Numbered from the stretch's first letter, positions 49,301-61,900 are shown. The stretch: 64,000 bases of DNA from Anisodus tanguticus (GCA_034509755.1 CM067539.1:23460501-23524500), one strand, 5' to 3'. Notes: generated by a model from the letters alone, not told the origin. Program-made: numbers and translations.

Positions 49301-51408
49301 TAATTAATGGAAAGAAACCTAATGTATTTGTTACATTTTAAATAATAGAGATCATTTGGCAAAATTTGACTCTAAAAGTGACAAATGAATTTTTGTTGGC
49401 TATTCCCAAAATAGCCATGCTTATCGAGTGTACAATCTGAGGACCAAAACTGTACAAGAGTCTGTAAATGTTGTTTTTGATGATTTCTCTAATTTTACAG
49501 GAAATACAACTAAAAATAATATTACAATTTCAGTGGAAAATGTACAGACTGCAGAAGAACTAGATGTTGCCCCAAATGTTGTCACATCCAGAGAAACATC
49601 TGAACCTGAATCAGAGATCACAGAGGATGCGAATGAGGAGTCAAATGCTGAATTGACAGATCAAGTTAGAAGGGACCCCTTATCAAGGATTAGGAAGAAT
49701 CATCCAACAGGTCAGGTGATAGGGGGAGTTTTTTAGGGATTAGAATAAGAGGGAAAGAACCACTCAATTACAGAGACATGGTTAGGTATGTGTGTATGTC
49801 TACCATATACCAAAATGTTAGTCTTTCTTGTTTCATAACTACTTTAGAACCAAAAAATGCTTTAGAAGCACTTAAATATGATTTTTGGATTCAAGCAATG
49901 CAAGAAGAACTTGAACAATTTTCTCGAAATGAAGTCTGGGACTTGGTTTCTCGTCCAAATAATACAAATGTTATTGGAACTAAGTGGATTTTCAAGAATA
50001 AATCAAATGAATCGGGAGCTGTTGTTAGAAACAAAGCTCGTCTAGTTGCTCAAGGCTATACTCAGGTTGACGGAATCGATTATGACGAAACCTTTGCACC
50101 TGTGGCTAGAATTGAATCAATCAAACTGCTTCTTGCCATTGCTTGTTCTCTAAAAATCACTTTACACCAAATGGATGTAAAATGTGCATTCTTAAATGGT
50201 TTTCTAGATAAGGAAGTTTATGTTGAACAACCAAAAGGATTTGAAGATCCTCACCATCCACACTATGTATACAAGCTTAAAAAGACTTTGTATGGGTTAA
50301 AACAAGCTCCTCGTGCATGGTATGGTCGTCTAACTAACTTCCTCCTTGAATTTGGTTTTAATCGTGGTGAAGCTGATCGTACTTTATTCATTAAACATCA
50401 CGATATAGATATTATTATTGTTCAAATCTATGTAGATGGCATAGTCTTTGGTTCTACCTCACAGTCCTACCTAAAGACATTTGTTGAATCAATGTCATCA
50501 ACATTTGAGATGAGCATGATTGAGAAACTAACTTTTTTCTTAGGCTTGCAGATTAAGCAAAGTGAAGATGAAATCTTCATCTCCCAAAGTAAATATGCCA
50601 AGAATCTAGTTAAGAGATTTGGATTGAAAAATGCTGAACAGATGAAAACTCCAATGGGATCGTCGCAGAAGATATGTAAGGATAATGTTGGTGAAAATGT
50701 CGACCCAACATTGTATCGATCCATGATAGGTAGCCTTCTATATCTCACTGCTGGTCGTCCTGATATAATATTTAGTGTTTGTGTATGTGCCCGATTCCAA
50801 GCATGTCCCAAAATTTTCCACTTAAATGCTATGAAATGTATCACTAGATATGTTGTCGGCACATGTGAGTTGGGAATTTGGTATTCCAAAGACACTAATC
50901 CTAATTTTATAGGATATAGTGACTCGGATTGGGCTGGTGACGTGAATGATAGAAATAGTACGAGTGGGGGATGTTTTTACCTTGACAATAACCTTGTTTC
51001 TTGGTATAGTCGTAAATAAAATTGTGTCTCACTTTCAACTGTTGAATCTGAATATGTAGCAACTGAAAGTTGTTGCTCTCAATTAATATGGCTAAGACAC
51101 ATGTTAGACGACTATGGTTTTCAAGCAACAACTTAGTTTTGTACTATGATAATTTGAGTGCTATAAATATTTTCAAAAATCCAGTTCAACACTCACGTAC
51201 AAAATATATTGATATTAGACATCACTTTTTAAGAGATTTGGTTGAAAAACAGCTAGTTCAAATTGAACATGTTGACACTCTTCATCAACTAGCTGATATT
51301 TTTACAAAAGCTTTGGACCATGAGAGATTTTCTAGTTTGAAGAAATCTCTTGGTCTTTGTAATCTCTATAAAGGTATTTTTGGTGAATGTCGGTTGAAAT
51401 GTCTCTAA
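46327..51408 (+). pseudogene. Sirevirus-like gag-pol, broken
   Basis: Gag starts MDPANPNIGRLPILDGTNYA (46327) with a frameshift near 46625 and a stop replacing Trp. Two knuckles are present: CHACSGWGHYANEC (about 47280) and CHHCNSPGHLKPYC (about 48040). Protease SWYFDSGCSRHM is near 48260 and pre-integrase LWYQKLGHVN ends in a stop at 48665. Integrase (48690-49480) is in several frames, and only from the second half does IAERKNRTLQEMARIM read well. RT runs 49778-51019 with VDGIDYDETFAPVARIES, LYGLKQAPRAWYGRL and a YVDG box in place of YVDD. RNase H follows (DSDWAGD, then a stop, then RTKYIDIRHHFLRD) and ends at 51408. Long gag with two zinc knuckles is typical of Sireviruses. Confidence 0.9.
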
Positions 51409-52294
51409 CATTTCGGGTGAAATTTACCTATGTAATATCAAAATCTGATTATTGTTATTGTATTGTGCATTATTTTTTGTCACACAATCATGATCCTTAA
51501 ATAAGAACATGACATCAAAGTGATACCGTTCTCTGCTATGATATTAGATATCATAAAAATGGAGTATCAAAATAAGGCAAAGCCTTTACAATATTTTTGG
51601 CAACTGTACAAAATGGGCAAAGCCCTTGAAATGATATCGTTCCTATTCTATAGGAGTATCAAGTGCTTCAAAAGGTTTTTTTAGGATACTAAATAAGTAT
51701 TCTTATTTTTTGACACAAAAATAGTTTTGTATGTGTTGTATGGTTAGACCAAGGACACGATGGGAAAATGTTACATTGGTCCAGTGGTTAAACTCATTAA
51801 AATACATATAAAATGTGTCTTGATTTGTTGTCAAACCAAAAAGTTCTTGCGGGATTATAATGCAGGTGTTGTCCAAAATGTTGCCAACATTGCTGTTGAC
51901 ATTTTCAGATAATGATATTTGTTGGGATGTTGATCGTAGCTGACTCCAGAAAATCAGTTTTTTTTTCTCCTTTCCTATTTTTATGCCATGTTTTTAATTG
52001 GAATTCAAACTTTAAAAGGATAATATTAAATTCCAAATAAGATGTCTATCTTTTTATCCCAAAATCTTAGGTGCAAGTTATTGAATATATCAAACACCTA
52101 AAATTAAGGAATTTTAAATCTTGCCAAAGAGTATAAATATCCATTTCATTTGTTTTTCTTTTTACCATTCTTATGTTTTCCTAAAAATAAAAAAGAAAGA
52201 AAAGGTAAATCACATCACCTCGGTAAATACCCTACCAACCGATGGATTCATCACTTTCATCTTCATCCAAAAACCCTCTCCTCCAAACTCTCCA
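51409..52294 (+). other. Non-coding interval between pol and the third ORF
   Basis: No frame of interest. Contains one cluster of the AATGTTG/CAACATT motif at about 51866-51905. Confidence 0.6.
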
Positions 52295-54040
52295 ATGGAA
52301 ACCTCACCGATGTCAACCCCAATGTCAGCCAACACCACCACCAACACACCCATGAGTACCAGTCCACCACAATGCACAACCATTGTTCTTAGTGGAGATC
52401 AAGTACCCTTAGAAATCAGCTATCCAGGGGGGTGATAATAACCCATTGATGTAGATGCTACTGCAAACTACTCCACACTCGGCAAAAGAGCAAGTTCATC
52501 ATCCTTACCTACTCGAAGGTCGAGTAGAGTATTCGAGAGGACTGTTCTATAGGAACCTGTCACCAAGAAATTAAGATTTGAGACTGAGGTTCCTGCTTGC
52601 TCAAGCAGTGCCACAGAGGACATGTACTATGAGCTGTCTTTTGAAGAAACTGAAGGAGAACCTGAAGAATCTACTGATGTTGAACATCAAAATGTGCCTT
52701 TGTAAATTGCTTCTAAACATCAAGATGTGCCCCCGGAAAGGGAAATCCTAGACGAGACTCCATTGAAACAATTCCTTCCAAAATGAGTTCCCAGATTTAC
52801 AAGGTCAAGTGTTGTCCCAAATGTTGCCACAGATGCCACAACATCTCAAGCAATATTTCAGCCAATATCTGAAGAGGCACACTCTCATACTTCCTCCAAC
52901 AGTACAAAATACCTCAGCCCAAACTTGTCTGATTCAGACAATGAGGTAACTACCTTCTCTGACAGATTTTACTCTAAAGATAAACATGATAAATGGGATT
53001 ATTATAGAAATAGAGTAATTAGGTCTGAAAGAGAATTAGATATTGTCTCATGTTCGGAGTATAGTCTAGTAGATTTTCTGGAAAATAGACAACTTCTTGG
53101 CACTGTTACCAGTAAAGAACCTTATATTGATGAGATTGTAAGGTTGTTCTATGCAAATCTAAACTCTGATATAGAGGATACCTCCTCAAAGAAATTTGAG
53201 AAGGTATATCTCTATATCAAAGTTTATAAATTTACACCTTCAATCATCAATCAAAGTATGGGGATTAATGAAGAGCTAGTGAGAGAAACAGAAAGAGTAA
53301 CAACAAACAAGGACACAATGATAGAATATCTCACTGGAGGTATACTAAAGAAATGGATCCCTAGATGCCCAATATCAAAACTCACTGCCATGTTTTCCAC
53401 TCTTCACAAAATAACAATCCACAATTGGCTACCCTCTTTAAATGAATCAGTTGTTACAACTGAACAAGCCTCCCTACTCTTCAAAATTGGGAAAGGATAT
53501 AAAGTTGATATAGGGAACTTAAGCTTCTATCAAATTTCCAACCTGGCAGAGAAAGAATCAACTTCCAACATTCTTTTTCCCTCTCTGATTTTCAAAGTAC
53601 TAACTATATAACGTCTTGAGCCTTTGAGAGGAGATATTTTGGGGAAAGCTCCTGAAATGTACACTGTCAATAAAGCTATTCTAAAGAGCAAAGATAGAGT
53701 CATTGATCTACCATGGACAAAAGAAGCAGATATAGAAAATGTTGCCAGGAATGTTCCCATCATTCAGGGCAACACTGGTCCAAGACAGTCTACACTGTCT
53801 ACAAATTGCTTGTGGAACAAATTGCTAAAATCAACCAGCAAATTTCTGGGATTGATACTGCCAGAGATGCACTGGTTCAAGCCAGAGACCATTTTCTACT
53901 CCTACTTTCTTCACAAAAATGGGGAGATGACTCTACACATGGGGAGCAGATATAGGGAGAGCAGAGAGAGGCTGGTGAAGACATTAGTGGAGAATATGTT
54001 GCTGAAGAAGAAGCTGTTGGAAGATGAAGACAAAAGCTGA
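52295..54040 (+). pseudogene. Third ORF of the Sirevirus-like element (plant transposon-protein-like domain)
   Basis: One frame can be followed from ATG 52295 (METSPMSTPMSANTTTNT) to 54040 with in-frame stops near 52433, 52553, 52704, 52785 and 53609. The N-terminal third is Ser/Thr/Pro/acid-rich with TRRSSRVFER. The central block, 52925-53611, is the longest intact piece (228 residues): SKEPYIDEIVRLFYANLNSD, KKFEKVYLYIKVYKFTPSII and MFSTLHKITIHNWLPS. This order (IxxFYANL, then a VxVRGxxVxFSPxxIN-like segment) is what I recall of the Pfam 'putative plant transposon protein' domain. After about 53790 another frame (YKLLVEQIAKINQQI) looks like the real tail and could form a coiled coil. It sits where some Sireviruses have an envelope-like gene, but I see no convincing signal peptide or membrane segment. 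Confidence 0.65.
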
Positions 54041-54482
54041 AGTAGAGGAAGGAGCAGGCTGAAATTATGCAGAAGTAGAAAACGGATGGAAGCTACTACT
54101 GTTGCATCATATGCAAAGGAAATTGTTGATGATGATTGGTTACTAGTTGATGAATGTTTGTGTTGATGGATTGATTTATTTTGGTAATGTATTTGGTTAT
54201 TTTGACAATGATCTGACAGTGTTTTTATCTTTTGGATGATGTGCTTATACGTTAATATTTTTCTTCTAATCCTATAAGTTATGTGTATATCTATGTTTGT
54301 GCTAAATTTGTATCTTGTATAAAGGTATACATTGGTATACATATGTTGTGTTTGTATACCACCACAGGTTAAGGGGGAGCATTATTGTACTCATAGATGT
54401 TGGGACAACATTTATGACATTGCCGTAAGTCACTTGCACATATTAGAATAGGTTTTGTGAAGAAAGACAAAAAGGGTGAGAA

Positions 54483-55402
54483 TGTTAATATTGGGTTTGG
54501 TGTTGTGACATTTTGCCCAACATATCATTTTCAGTACTAAGTTAAAATTCGAAATGTTGGAACAAATGTCACGACATTCGGACCAACATTCTTGTTAAAC
54601 AGTTTTGCCTTACTTCACGGACTGAAGCAAATCTCGTGGGATTTTTACCACGATGTAAAAGTGACTTGGCAAGGTGTTTAGGAGCTGATTAAACATGTGG
54701 GAAGAACAAGTCAAAGTTGTATCTAAGCTTGGGGAACAAGTCCAAGAAGTTGAGGATTTTTCTCCATGATCTTCTCCAACAAATCCTATCGGCTGCCCAC
54801 CTTTCCCTCAACCTCCACAACCAATCGAGAGCTTTTTAAGGAAGACTCTCTACTATAAATAGAGATGGAAGAAGAGTGAATCGATATCCAGAAAAAGATT
54901 GCAAAAATATCAAGAGAGCTCTTGAGAATTCATCTCAGAAAACTGGATCACAAGTGTTGCCTGAGCGTGTCGACAACATTCTGTCCAACATTATAATTGC
55001 TGCTTAGATTCTAGATTTGTTCTTCATTGAAGCAATTATAATGAGATGTTGTATATGTCTATTTAGATAGATTTTTCAGCCAGAAGTCATCTGCTACTTC
55101 AACTTTTAATTCCTTTTGTATTATTTTGTAATATTGTAAAAGAAGGAATTTATTTAATTGTATATAAATATATACAATACTTTCGGTCACTGACCGTCAT
55201 AGGTTATGTAAATATTAAATCTTTGTGTTCTTTATTATTTCCGTTGCTATTTACTCTTAAAAGGTTTTTCTGTTTTATCGAAGTGTTGTCACTTGTATCA
55301 GACAATATTATTGCCGATATTTACAAACTACATTGGCATTCGATTTGTTTTTACTTTCAGTTTGTGTTTTATTGTTCCATAGCATACCCTCGGGACCTAA
55401 CA
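54483..55402 (+). repeat. 3' LTR of the Sirevirus-like element (920 bp)
   Basis: Pairs with 45352-46269; preceded by the purine tract. Confidence 0.92.
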
Positions 55403-55515
55403 CTAATTATGATAATTGATCTAATTATCCTAAATATATAATAAATAATTTAATTACAATACGATTGATTATGATATGATATGAGGAGATAATCCATAAT
55501 TATCCTAACAATTAT

Positions 55516-55811
55516 AGAATACTTCCATATTCCTGAGCCACCTGCATAACAAGACATAAAAAAATCAGACACAATAAAAAGCATGCAGTTGATCGAAGAA
55601 ATTAACCAATTTGTTATTAGGGAATATATTTTGGCTTATTGAATAAGAATGTAATACCTCTCATTTATTATATGTTAGATTTGCTGGGCTTGATTTTTTT
55701 TTATCACTTGGAATCAATCTTGATAATATAATATAAAATTGTTCGAAGAGAAAATTGATTCATTAACGTGAATATTTATTAATTTCTTTAACGATCGCAT
55801 GGACAAGTTCT
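55516..55811. other. AT-rich spacer after the copia insertion
   Basis: Should continue the host sequence interrupted at 40263. No coding similarity seen. Confidence 0.35.
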
Positions 55812-55819
55812 CTAGTTGT

Positions 55820-56732
55820 ATGGGATGACAACGGATCGGATCTGGACCGAATCCTACTAGATTCAGATTCAGATCCGTTTTTCATACCTGGATCCAGATA
55901 CATCGGGTCCATAAAAATCAGATCCAAATCCGGATCTATCGAATCCACGGATCAGATCTGGATACACGTGTAAAAAATTTTGCCTTGAATAATATTCTCA
56001 CATGTTGAAACTTTTTTGACAAAATGAAACCCAATACATAAATAAATATATCTATTATCAATACATAAATAATATCCATAAATATATCTATTGACAATTG
56101 CATAGCTAGGACCGGTGAGTCTATGAATTATAAGGTCATGCAGAACAATTTTAAGTGTGTTTATGCTAAATACATGTATTGATGAATCGTGACGCACTTC
56201 AATTTTTTTATTTGATTGGGATCAAGTATCTTTTGCCAACATGACTCAATGATGTGTGTCTATCAGGAAGTTGCAGGATCAAGGAGTGAGATTAAGCATT
56301 AGTACCTCTAATTGTCAATGACTGTCAAGAGTTAGATTTGGATTTCATTTGTTTGAACTGCTCGGGATTATCTTTCTGTGAACTGTATTCTGAAGAGATT
56401 TTCTTACTGTGATTTATTGTTCTTTAAACCAATATAACATACACATCAAATATATTTACCATGTTTAGCAAGTAGACTAGAATAATATTCCATATATTAA
56501 ATATATCTATTATCAATACATAAATAATAGATATATTTAATAAAAAATGGATCCACGGATCAGATCTGGACCGGATACGGATCTCAAATACAAGATCCAG
56601 ATCCAGATCCGATCCGTCAGAAAAGGATCCGATCCGGATTCGTCGGGTCCAAATTTTAAAAATCCATATCCTATAAAAACGAATCTAGATTCATCAAATC
56701 CGGACCGAATCCAAGATTCACGGCCATCTCTA
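55820..56732. mobile_element. hAT-like non-autonomous element with GGATC-rich ends
   Basis: Flanked by the 8-bp repeat CTAGTTGT (55812-55819 and 56733-56740). Both ends (55830-55970 and 56547-56715) are dense in GGATC/GATCC/CCGGATC words in opposite orientation, so they can fold together. The outer ends are ATGGGATGACAACGGATC and, reversed, TAGAGATGGCCGTGAATC. The centre is AT-rich without a transposase. Confidence 0.72.
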
Positions 56733-56740
56733 CTAGTTGT

Positions 56741-57575
56741 TAACTATGTTAAGATAGGTATGTTATTTTACGGAGAAAATGCAGCAGTGAAATTAAAAAG
56801 AAGCTGCCAAAGTGTTTCAACCTTAGAGAGCACCCCGTGCCCCCGCCTTAAAGGATCCCAACTCATCACCCTCATCTCCAACTTATTCGTGGTTTTAAGG
56901 TGCTTTTGACTATTACTCAATTAGTCAATAGTGGCGCTTAAACATATCAAAAAATATTAGTGAATATTCACCATATATCAGTATGCAAATATATTCACTA
57001 AAGGATTACTTAGACAGTTATTTCTCGACTTCAGATCCAGTCTAAGCGTTCGGCCTCCTCCCGTTCCGACTGAGAGGTGTATTAGTGAATATTAGTAGAA
57101 TATTCATCATATATTTTGTAATTATTAGTGATGTATAATTATAATAATTAGAGGATCTATTTTATATTAAAATTCCATATTATACACACTATATATATTA
57201 TATTGATAAAAAAAGCTAATCAAGAGAGATTAATATAATTCAAAAAAAAAAAAAAAAAGACAATGATTCTCCTTGCCAAGCAAGAAAATTGACCTGCGCA
57301 ACTTGCGTATGCTTCCTTCTTATATCATGTGCCTTTATTTATTCATTCATTTATTTATCTATTCATTCATTTATTTGTTTGCTTGTTTATTTATCAATCA
57401 TACTCTTAACCGTCAATGTACCCACTTAAAGATTGGCATATATCACTTTATAGTCGAGTATTACATAATTCTTATTTCAATTAGGTCTTTCTCTTTCTCT
57501 ATTGACAGGTTCACCGCTCTTAAAACAATATTTGAGAAAACAAGTAAAACTAACGTAACTATACATGCTAGTAGT
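56741..57575. other. AT-rich spacer
   Basis: Holds a poly-A run (57241-57258) and a TTTATTTATC/ATTCATTC-rich stretch (57330-57400). The long open frame from 57273 is compositional and runs into a SINE. Confidence 0.4.
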
Positions 57576-57745
57576 TTTTTTCCATCTTGTGTCCGGTATC
57601 AATATTGGAGTCCGATTAAATTCGAATTCGCGTCGTGTAGAGTCCATTTGGGGGAAGCGCAAGGATTTTTCCATACTCAGAGCTCGAACCCGAGACCTCT
57701 GATTGACGGAGAAACAATATATGCTAACTTTAGTATAAATAAAAT
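57576..57745 (-). mobile_element. tRNA-derived SINE, degraded
   Basis: Minus strand reads CAGAGGTCTCGGGTTCGAGC (B box). It continues TATGGAAAAATCCTTGCGCT, then GGACTCTACACGACGCGAAT, then ATACCGGACACAAGATGGAA and ends in an A-run. The same order of phrases is familiar from Solanaceae SINEs, but I do not name the family. The 5' (A-box) end is eroded. Confidence 0.7.
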
Positions 57746-57936
57746 TAGTATTTAGTTACGTGAGATATATAATAAAATTCTTTGAATAAATGCGTCCTAG
57801 AGTATTTTTTTTTTAATAAAGATAAATACTCTACTCTCGACTCAAATTCCGAGAACCCTTCTCGGTTTCCGGCCGTGTTCTTCCTCCCATCCCAAATTTT
57901 CTTCCAAATCCCTAATTCTCCTATTGTTCTTTCGTT

Positions 57937-58745
57937 ATGTCTACGTCAAAGAACATGTTTCATCAAGCCCTTACAGTTTCCAACATCAAGAACCACATCC
58001 CTATTGTTCTTGAGATGAAAAACATCCAATATGCGACATGGGAAGAATTATTCGAAATTCACGCACGCTCGCATCAAGTCCTCCATCACATAATTTCCTC
58101 GACACTTGGCACAGAGGCGGTGCCTAACCCCGAGAAAAATCCTATGTTATGGACGACACTTGATGCTACCGTTCTCCAGTGGATTTATTTCACTATTTCT
58201 ACCGACCTCCTACAAACGATCATTGAGCCCGACGCTACGACAATGAAAACTTAGAATAGGGTGCGTGATTTATTCCAAGATACCAAGAATTCCCGTGCTG
58301 TCACCATCGAGCAGGAATTTTCACATGTCAACATAGAAGATTTTTCTAACGTTTCGGCCTATTGTAAAAGGCTGAAGGAATTGGCAGACCAACTCCGCAT
58401 TGTTGGTGCTCCAGTTACCAATGATCGTCTTGTTCTTCAAATGGTTGCAGGCATGTCTAAGGCCTATAACGGCGTTGGCACACTACTTCGTCAAAGTAAC
58501 CCTCTACCATCCTTTTATCAGGCACGTTCCATGCTCACGTTAAAAGAAGTCGGCTTAGCTAAAAAGGCGGATATAGGTGCAAATTCCGTCATAATGATAA
58601 CCACGTCAGATGACCCTCACTCATTCTCCTAGAATTCTGGTCAAAACCGCAACAACAGTGGCGGCAAAAAGGGTCAAAATTGTAAAAATAATGACAAAAA
58701 TCGCAGTAGCAATCGCGGTGGTAACAGAGTTGGCCGAAACCACGG
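57937..58745 (+). pseudogene. Isolated copia gag on the plus strand
   Basis: Starts MSTSKNMFHQALTVSNIKNH at 57937, after a leader-like stretch. A stop (TAG, 58252) interrupts it after TTMKT. The same frame resumes with VRDLFQDTKNSRAVTIEQEF, KRLKELADQLRIVGAPVTND and NPLPSFYQARSMLTL, another stop near 58630, and a Gly/Asn/Arg-rich end (NRGGNRVGRNHGG). These are gag motifs of the same broad copia lineage as the elements at 28904 and 44918. No LTR precedes it, and it stops abruptly at 58750 against an LTR on the other strand. Confidence 0.82.
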
Positions 58746-58944
58746 TGGGGAGTCTTTCTCATTAATACAAATATATATATAATGTGTACAATAGGGAATC
58801 CTATTACAATAAGGATCCTATATTTACCATAATTATACAATACTAAATATGGCTAAATAATACACATTATACACGTTAACACGCCCCCTAAGTCAGAGCG
58901 GGAGGAGGTCGAACACTAAGACTAGATCTGAAGTCGAGAAAGGG

Positions 58945-61900
58945 TTATCTGGGAAGGTCTTTCGTGAATATATCTGCATAATGATATGAAGAAGTCACAT
59001 GCAACACCTTAACATGACCGAGAGCAACCTTTTTACGAATAAAGTGTATATCCATCTTAATATGTTTGGTTTGCTGATGCTGAACCAGATTATGAGATAA
59101 ATATATGGCGGATATGTTATCACAATAAACTAAATATGCCTTACGCAGGGGACACTGAAGCTCCAAAAGAAGGCTTCAAAGCCAACATATGTCAGCAACA
59201 ACATTTGCAATGCCTCTATACTCGGCTTCTGCACTCGAACGAGATAAGGTGGCTTGTCGCTTGCCAGACCATGAAATAAGGTTATCTCATAAGAACACGC
59301 AGTAGCCGGAGGTAGAGCGTCGTGTGTCCGGACAGCCTGCCCAATCAGCATTCATATATGATAATAATCTGGTCGGTGGTTAGGGGTATAGGTGCAATAC
59401 ATAATCAAGTGTGCCCTTAATGTATCGAATGATATGCTTAAGGGCAGTAAACTGAGGCTCCCTGGGGGCATGCATGAATAAGCACACCTGCTGAACATCA
59501 TAAGTAATGTCAGGCCTAGTGAATGTAAGATACTGGAATGCACCTGCAAGACTCCTATAAAGAGTGGGGTCGGATACTGGAGCACCATCAACAATACTAA
59601 GTTTTGACTTAGAGTCAACTAGAGTGGACATGATCTTGCAGTTTGCCATTTTAGCCCTGTACACTATCTTTTCTGCATATTTGCGCTGACACAAGAATAT
59701 AGTATCTGCAGAACGAGTCACTGATATCCCCAAAAATAGCCCAACTTCCCCAAGTCAGTCATAGCAAATTCATATTTAAACAATGCAATAATCTCATTTT
59801 TCAATAAATCGGAGGAGGCAGTAAGCACCATGTCATCCACATATAACAATAAATAGGCAATGCTACTACCGCAATGAAAAAGAAATAGAGAGGTATCACA
59901 TTTGCTGCATACGAACTCAATCTGCATAATGTATTGTGCAAAGCGTTCATACCACGCTCGAGGGGCCTATTTCAAACCATAAAGGGACTTACACAGATAA
60001 CATACATACTGAGGGGCTGCTGGATGTACAAAACCAGATGGCTGATGCATGTAAACAGTATCTTTCAGATCCCCATGAAGAAACACATTTTTCACATCAA
60101 GTTGATGAATCGGCTAATGCTTACCCAAGAAAATTCTTAGAACTGTGCGAATGGTAGCCGGTTTAACAACTAGACTGAATGTCTCACCACAATCAATGCC
60201 CTCTTGCTGATTAGTGTCATTTTCCACAAGTCTCGCCTTATATCTCTCCAAGTCACCACTGTCTCTGTATTTATGATGAAAAGCCACATGAACGAATCAC
60301 ATTCACCCCCTCTGATTTAGGAACCAAATCCCAAGTGTGTTGTTTTGTTAAAGCGTTAAATTCCTCACGCATGGCCGAATTCCAATTAGGGTCTTATTTG
60401 GCTAATTTGGGGGTTTTTGGGTATTGGGAAAATGGTTTGGGTGGACAGGTTAAATTGGACTTTGGGTTTGAAATCCCGTGTTGGGCTTGAGTTTTCTTAT
60501 GGTGTGTGGGTTTAGGTATAAGATGGGTATTTAAGTGAATGTGTGGTGGCGGGTTACTAGTGGCAGAACCTGGGTCGCGATTTCGGTCGGATTGGCCGAC
60601 GATAAATGGAACTGGGTGGTTGTTGTCTGATGTTGACATCGGGAAAGGTAATGGTGACAATCTAGGTGGAACGACAGGGGATGAGGCTGGTGTTTTCGGG
60701 TACGACGATGGTGGTGGGGTAGGTATGTTTGGTCGGGCGACTAGTTTCGGTGACTGGTATAGTGTTGGTGGCGACAGAAGACTGGGACACAATGGGCATC
60801 GATTGGGTGTCGGAGATGGTGACCGGAATCGATGGAGAGACATCAGAAGCATATGTTGGTGACTGGGTTGGAATAGGGATATTGTCGGCGGCGATAGCGT
60901 CGTGAGACTGAGACGGTGACACGATGACATTGTGGGAGACAACGACGAGAAGAGAGGCGGTGCCACTGTCGAGGGAACTGCCGGTGGTGGCAGCAGCGTG
61001 AGTCAATAACGGTGACAGAGTGCTGACTGCTGCCGAAACAGTGGCAGCATGTCGGAGAGCTTGGTGGACAAGCGATGATGTGTCCGAATTATTAAGAAAT
61101 TTGTAATCAGTGACTCAAAATTTTTGAGTGTTGTCAAATGGGAAAACATACTCGACAAAAGTGACGTGGCGTGAGATTATGATTTTTTCGGTAGATAGTT
61201 CATAGCACAGGTACCCCCTATGGTTCGATGAGAAGCCTATGAAGGCACACGGAGTAGATCTGGGTGCCAATTTGTGGGGGGCCGTGAATGTCAGATTAGG
61301 GTAACACAGACAACCAAAAATTCTAAGATGGTCATAGGTAGGGATCCGATGGTAGAAAATTTCGGTGGGTGTCCTATTTTGAATCGCACGGGTAGGTAGA
61401 ATGTTGAGAATGTGTTCTACCATTTTTAGTGCATATATCCAAAAAGTAGGGGGGAGAGACGCATGAAAAATGAGGGTACGAATCATATTATTAATGGTTC
61501 GGAGAATTCTTTCGGCTTTTCCATTTTGAGGGGAGGTGAGAGGGCACGAGAAACGAAAGATCATGCCATTAGCCCAAAAAAAATTATGAAATAAGAAATT
61601 ATTAAACTCTCGATCATTATCACATTGAAATGATTTTATGTCTTTTTCAAATTGTGTTTTAACCAGTGTACGAAACTCAACAAATTTGGAGAACACTTGA
61701 GATTTGAGTTTGAGTGGATAGACCCAAAGAAAGTGAGAGAAATCATCCAAAAATACCAGATAGTATTTGTGGCCTAAGTTGCTAGTTATGGGAGATGTCC
61801 ATAAATCAACGTGAATAATATCAAAGAGTGAGAAAGTAGTACTCATAGAAGCCATAAATGGTAGTCTAACGTGTTTCCCTAACTGACACGAGGAGCAACT

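Larger units (their letters stand above)
45352..55402 (+). mobile_element. Sirevirus-like Ty1/copia element with a third ORF
   Basis: LTRs are 45352..46269 and 54483..55402, starting TGTTAATNTTGGGTTTGG and ending CGGGACCTAACA. Flanks CTAAA and CTAAT form a near-perfect 5-bp duplication. The primer site TGGTATCAGAGC starts at 46272, and the purine tract AAAAGGGTGAGAA precedes the 3' LTR. Ten kilobases long with gag, pol and a further frame between pol and the 3' LTR, the layout of Sireviruses (SIRE1/Maximus lineage). The LTRs differ at roughly 30-40 positions by eye. It sits inside the 5' LTR of the minus-strand copia, so it is the younger of the two. Confidence 0.9.
40264..55510 (-). mobile_element. 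Ty1/copia element with its 5' LTR split by a Sirevirus
   Basis: Flanked by a perfect 5-bp duplication ATTAT (40259-40263 and 55511-55515). The 3' LTR is 40264..40462. The 5' LTR is in two parts, 45254..45351 and 55403..55510, with the 10-kb plus-strand element between. The primer site TGGTATCAAGAGCC (minus) is at 45240-45253, and a purine tract CTGCGGGGTAC abuts the 3' LTR. Its gag matches the fragment at 28904-29160, so both belong to one family. Confidence 0.9.

Noticed and set aside
54300..54480. Separate gene after the Sirevirus third ORF
   Set aside because: Only leads into the purine tract and 3' LTR; no open frame of note.
57273..57755. 160-residue frame with hydrophobic start
   Set aside because: Starts in TTTATT-rich DNA and runs into a SINE on the other strand; no support as a gene.
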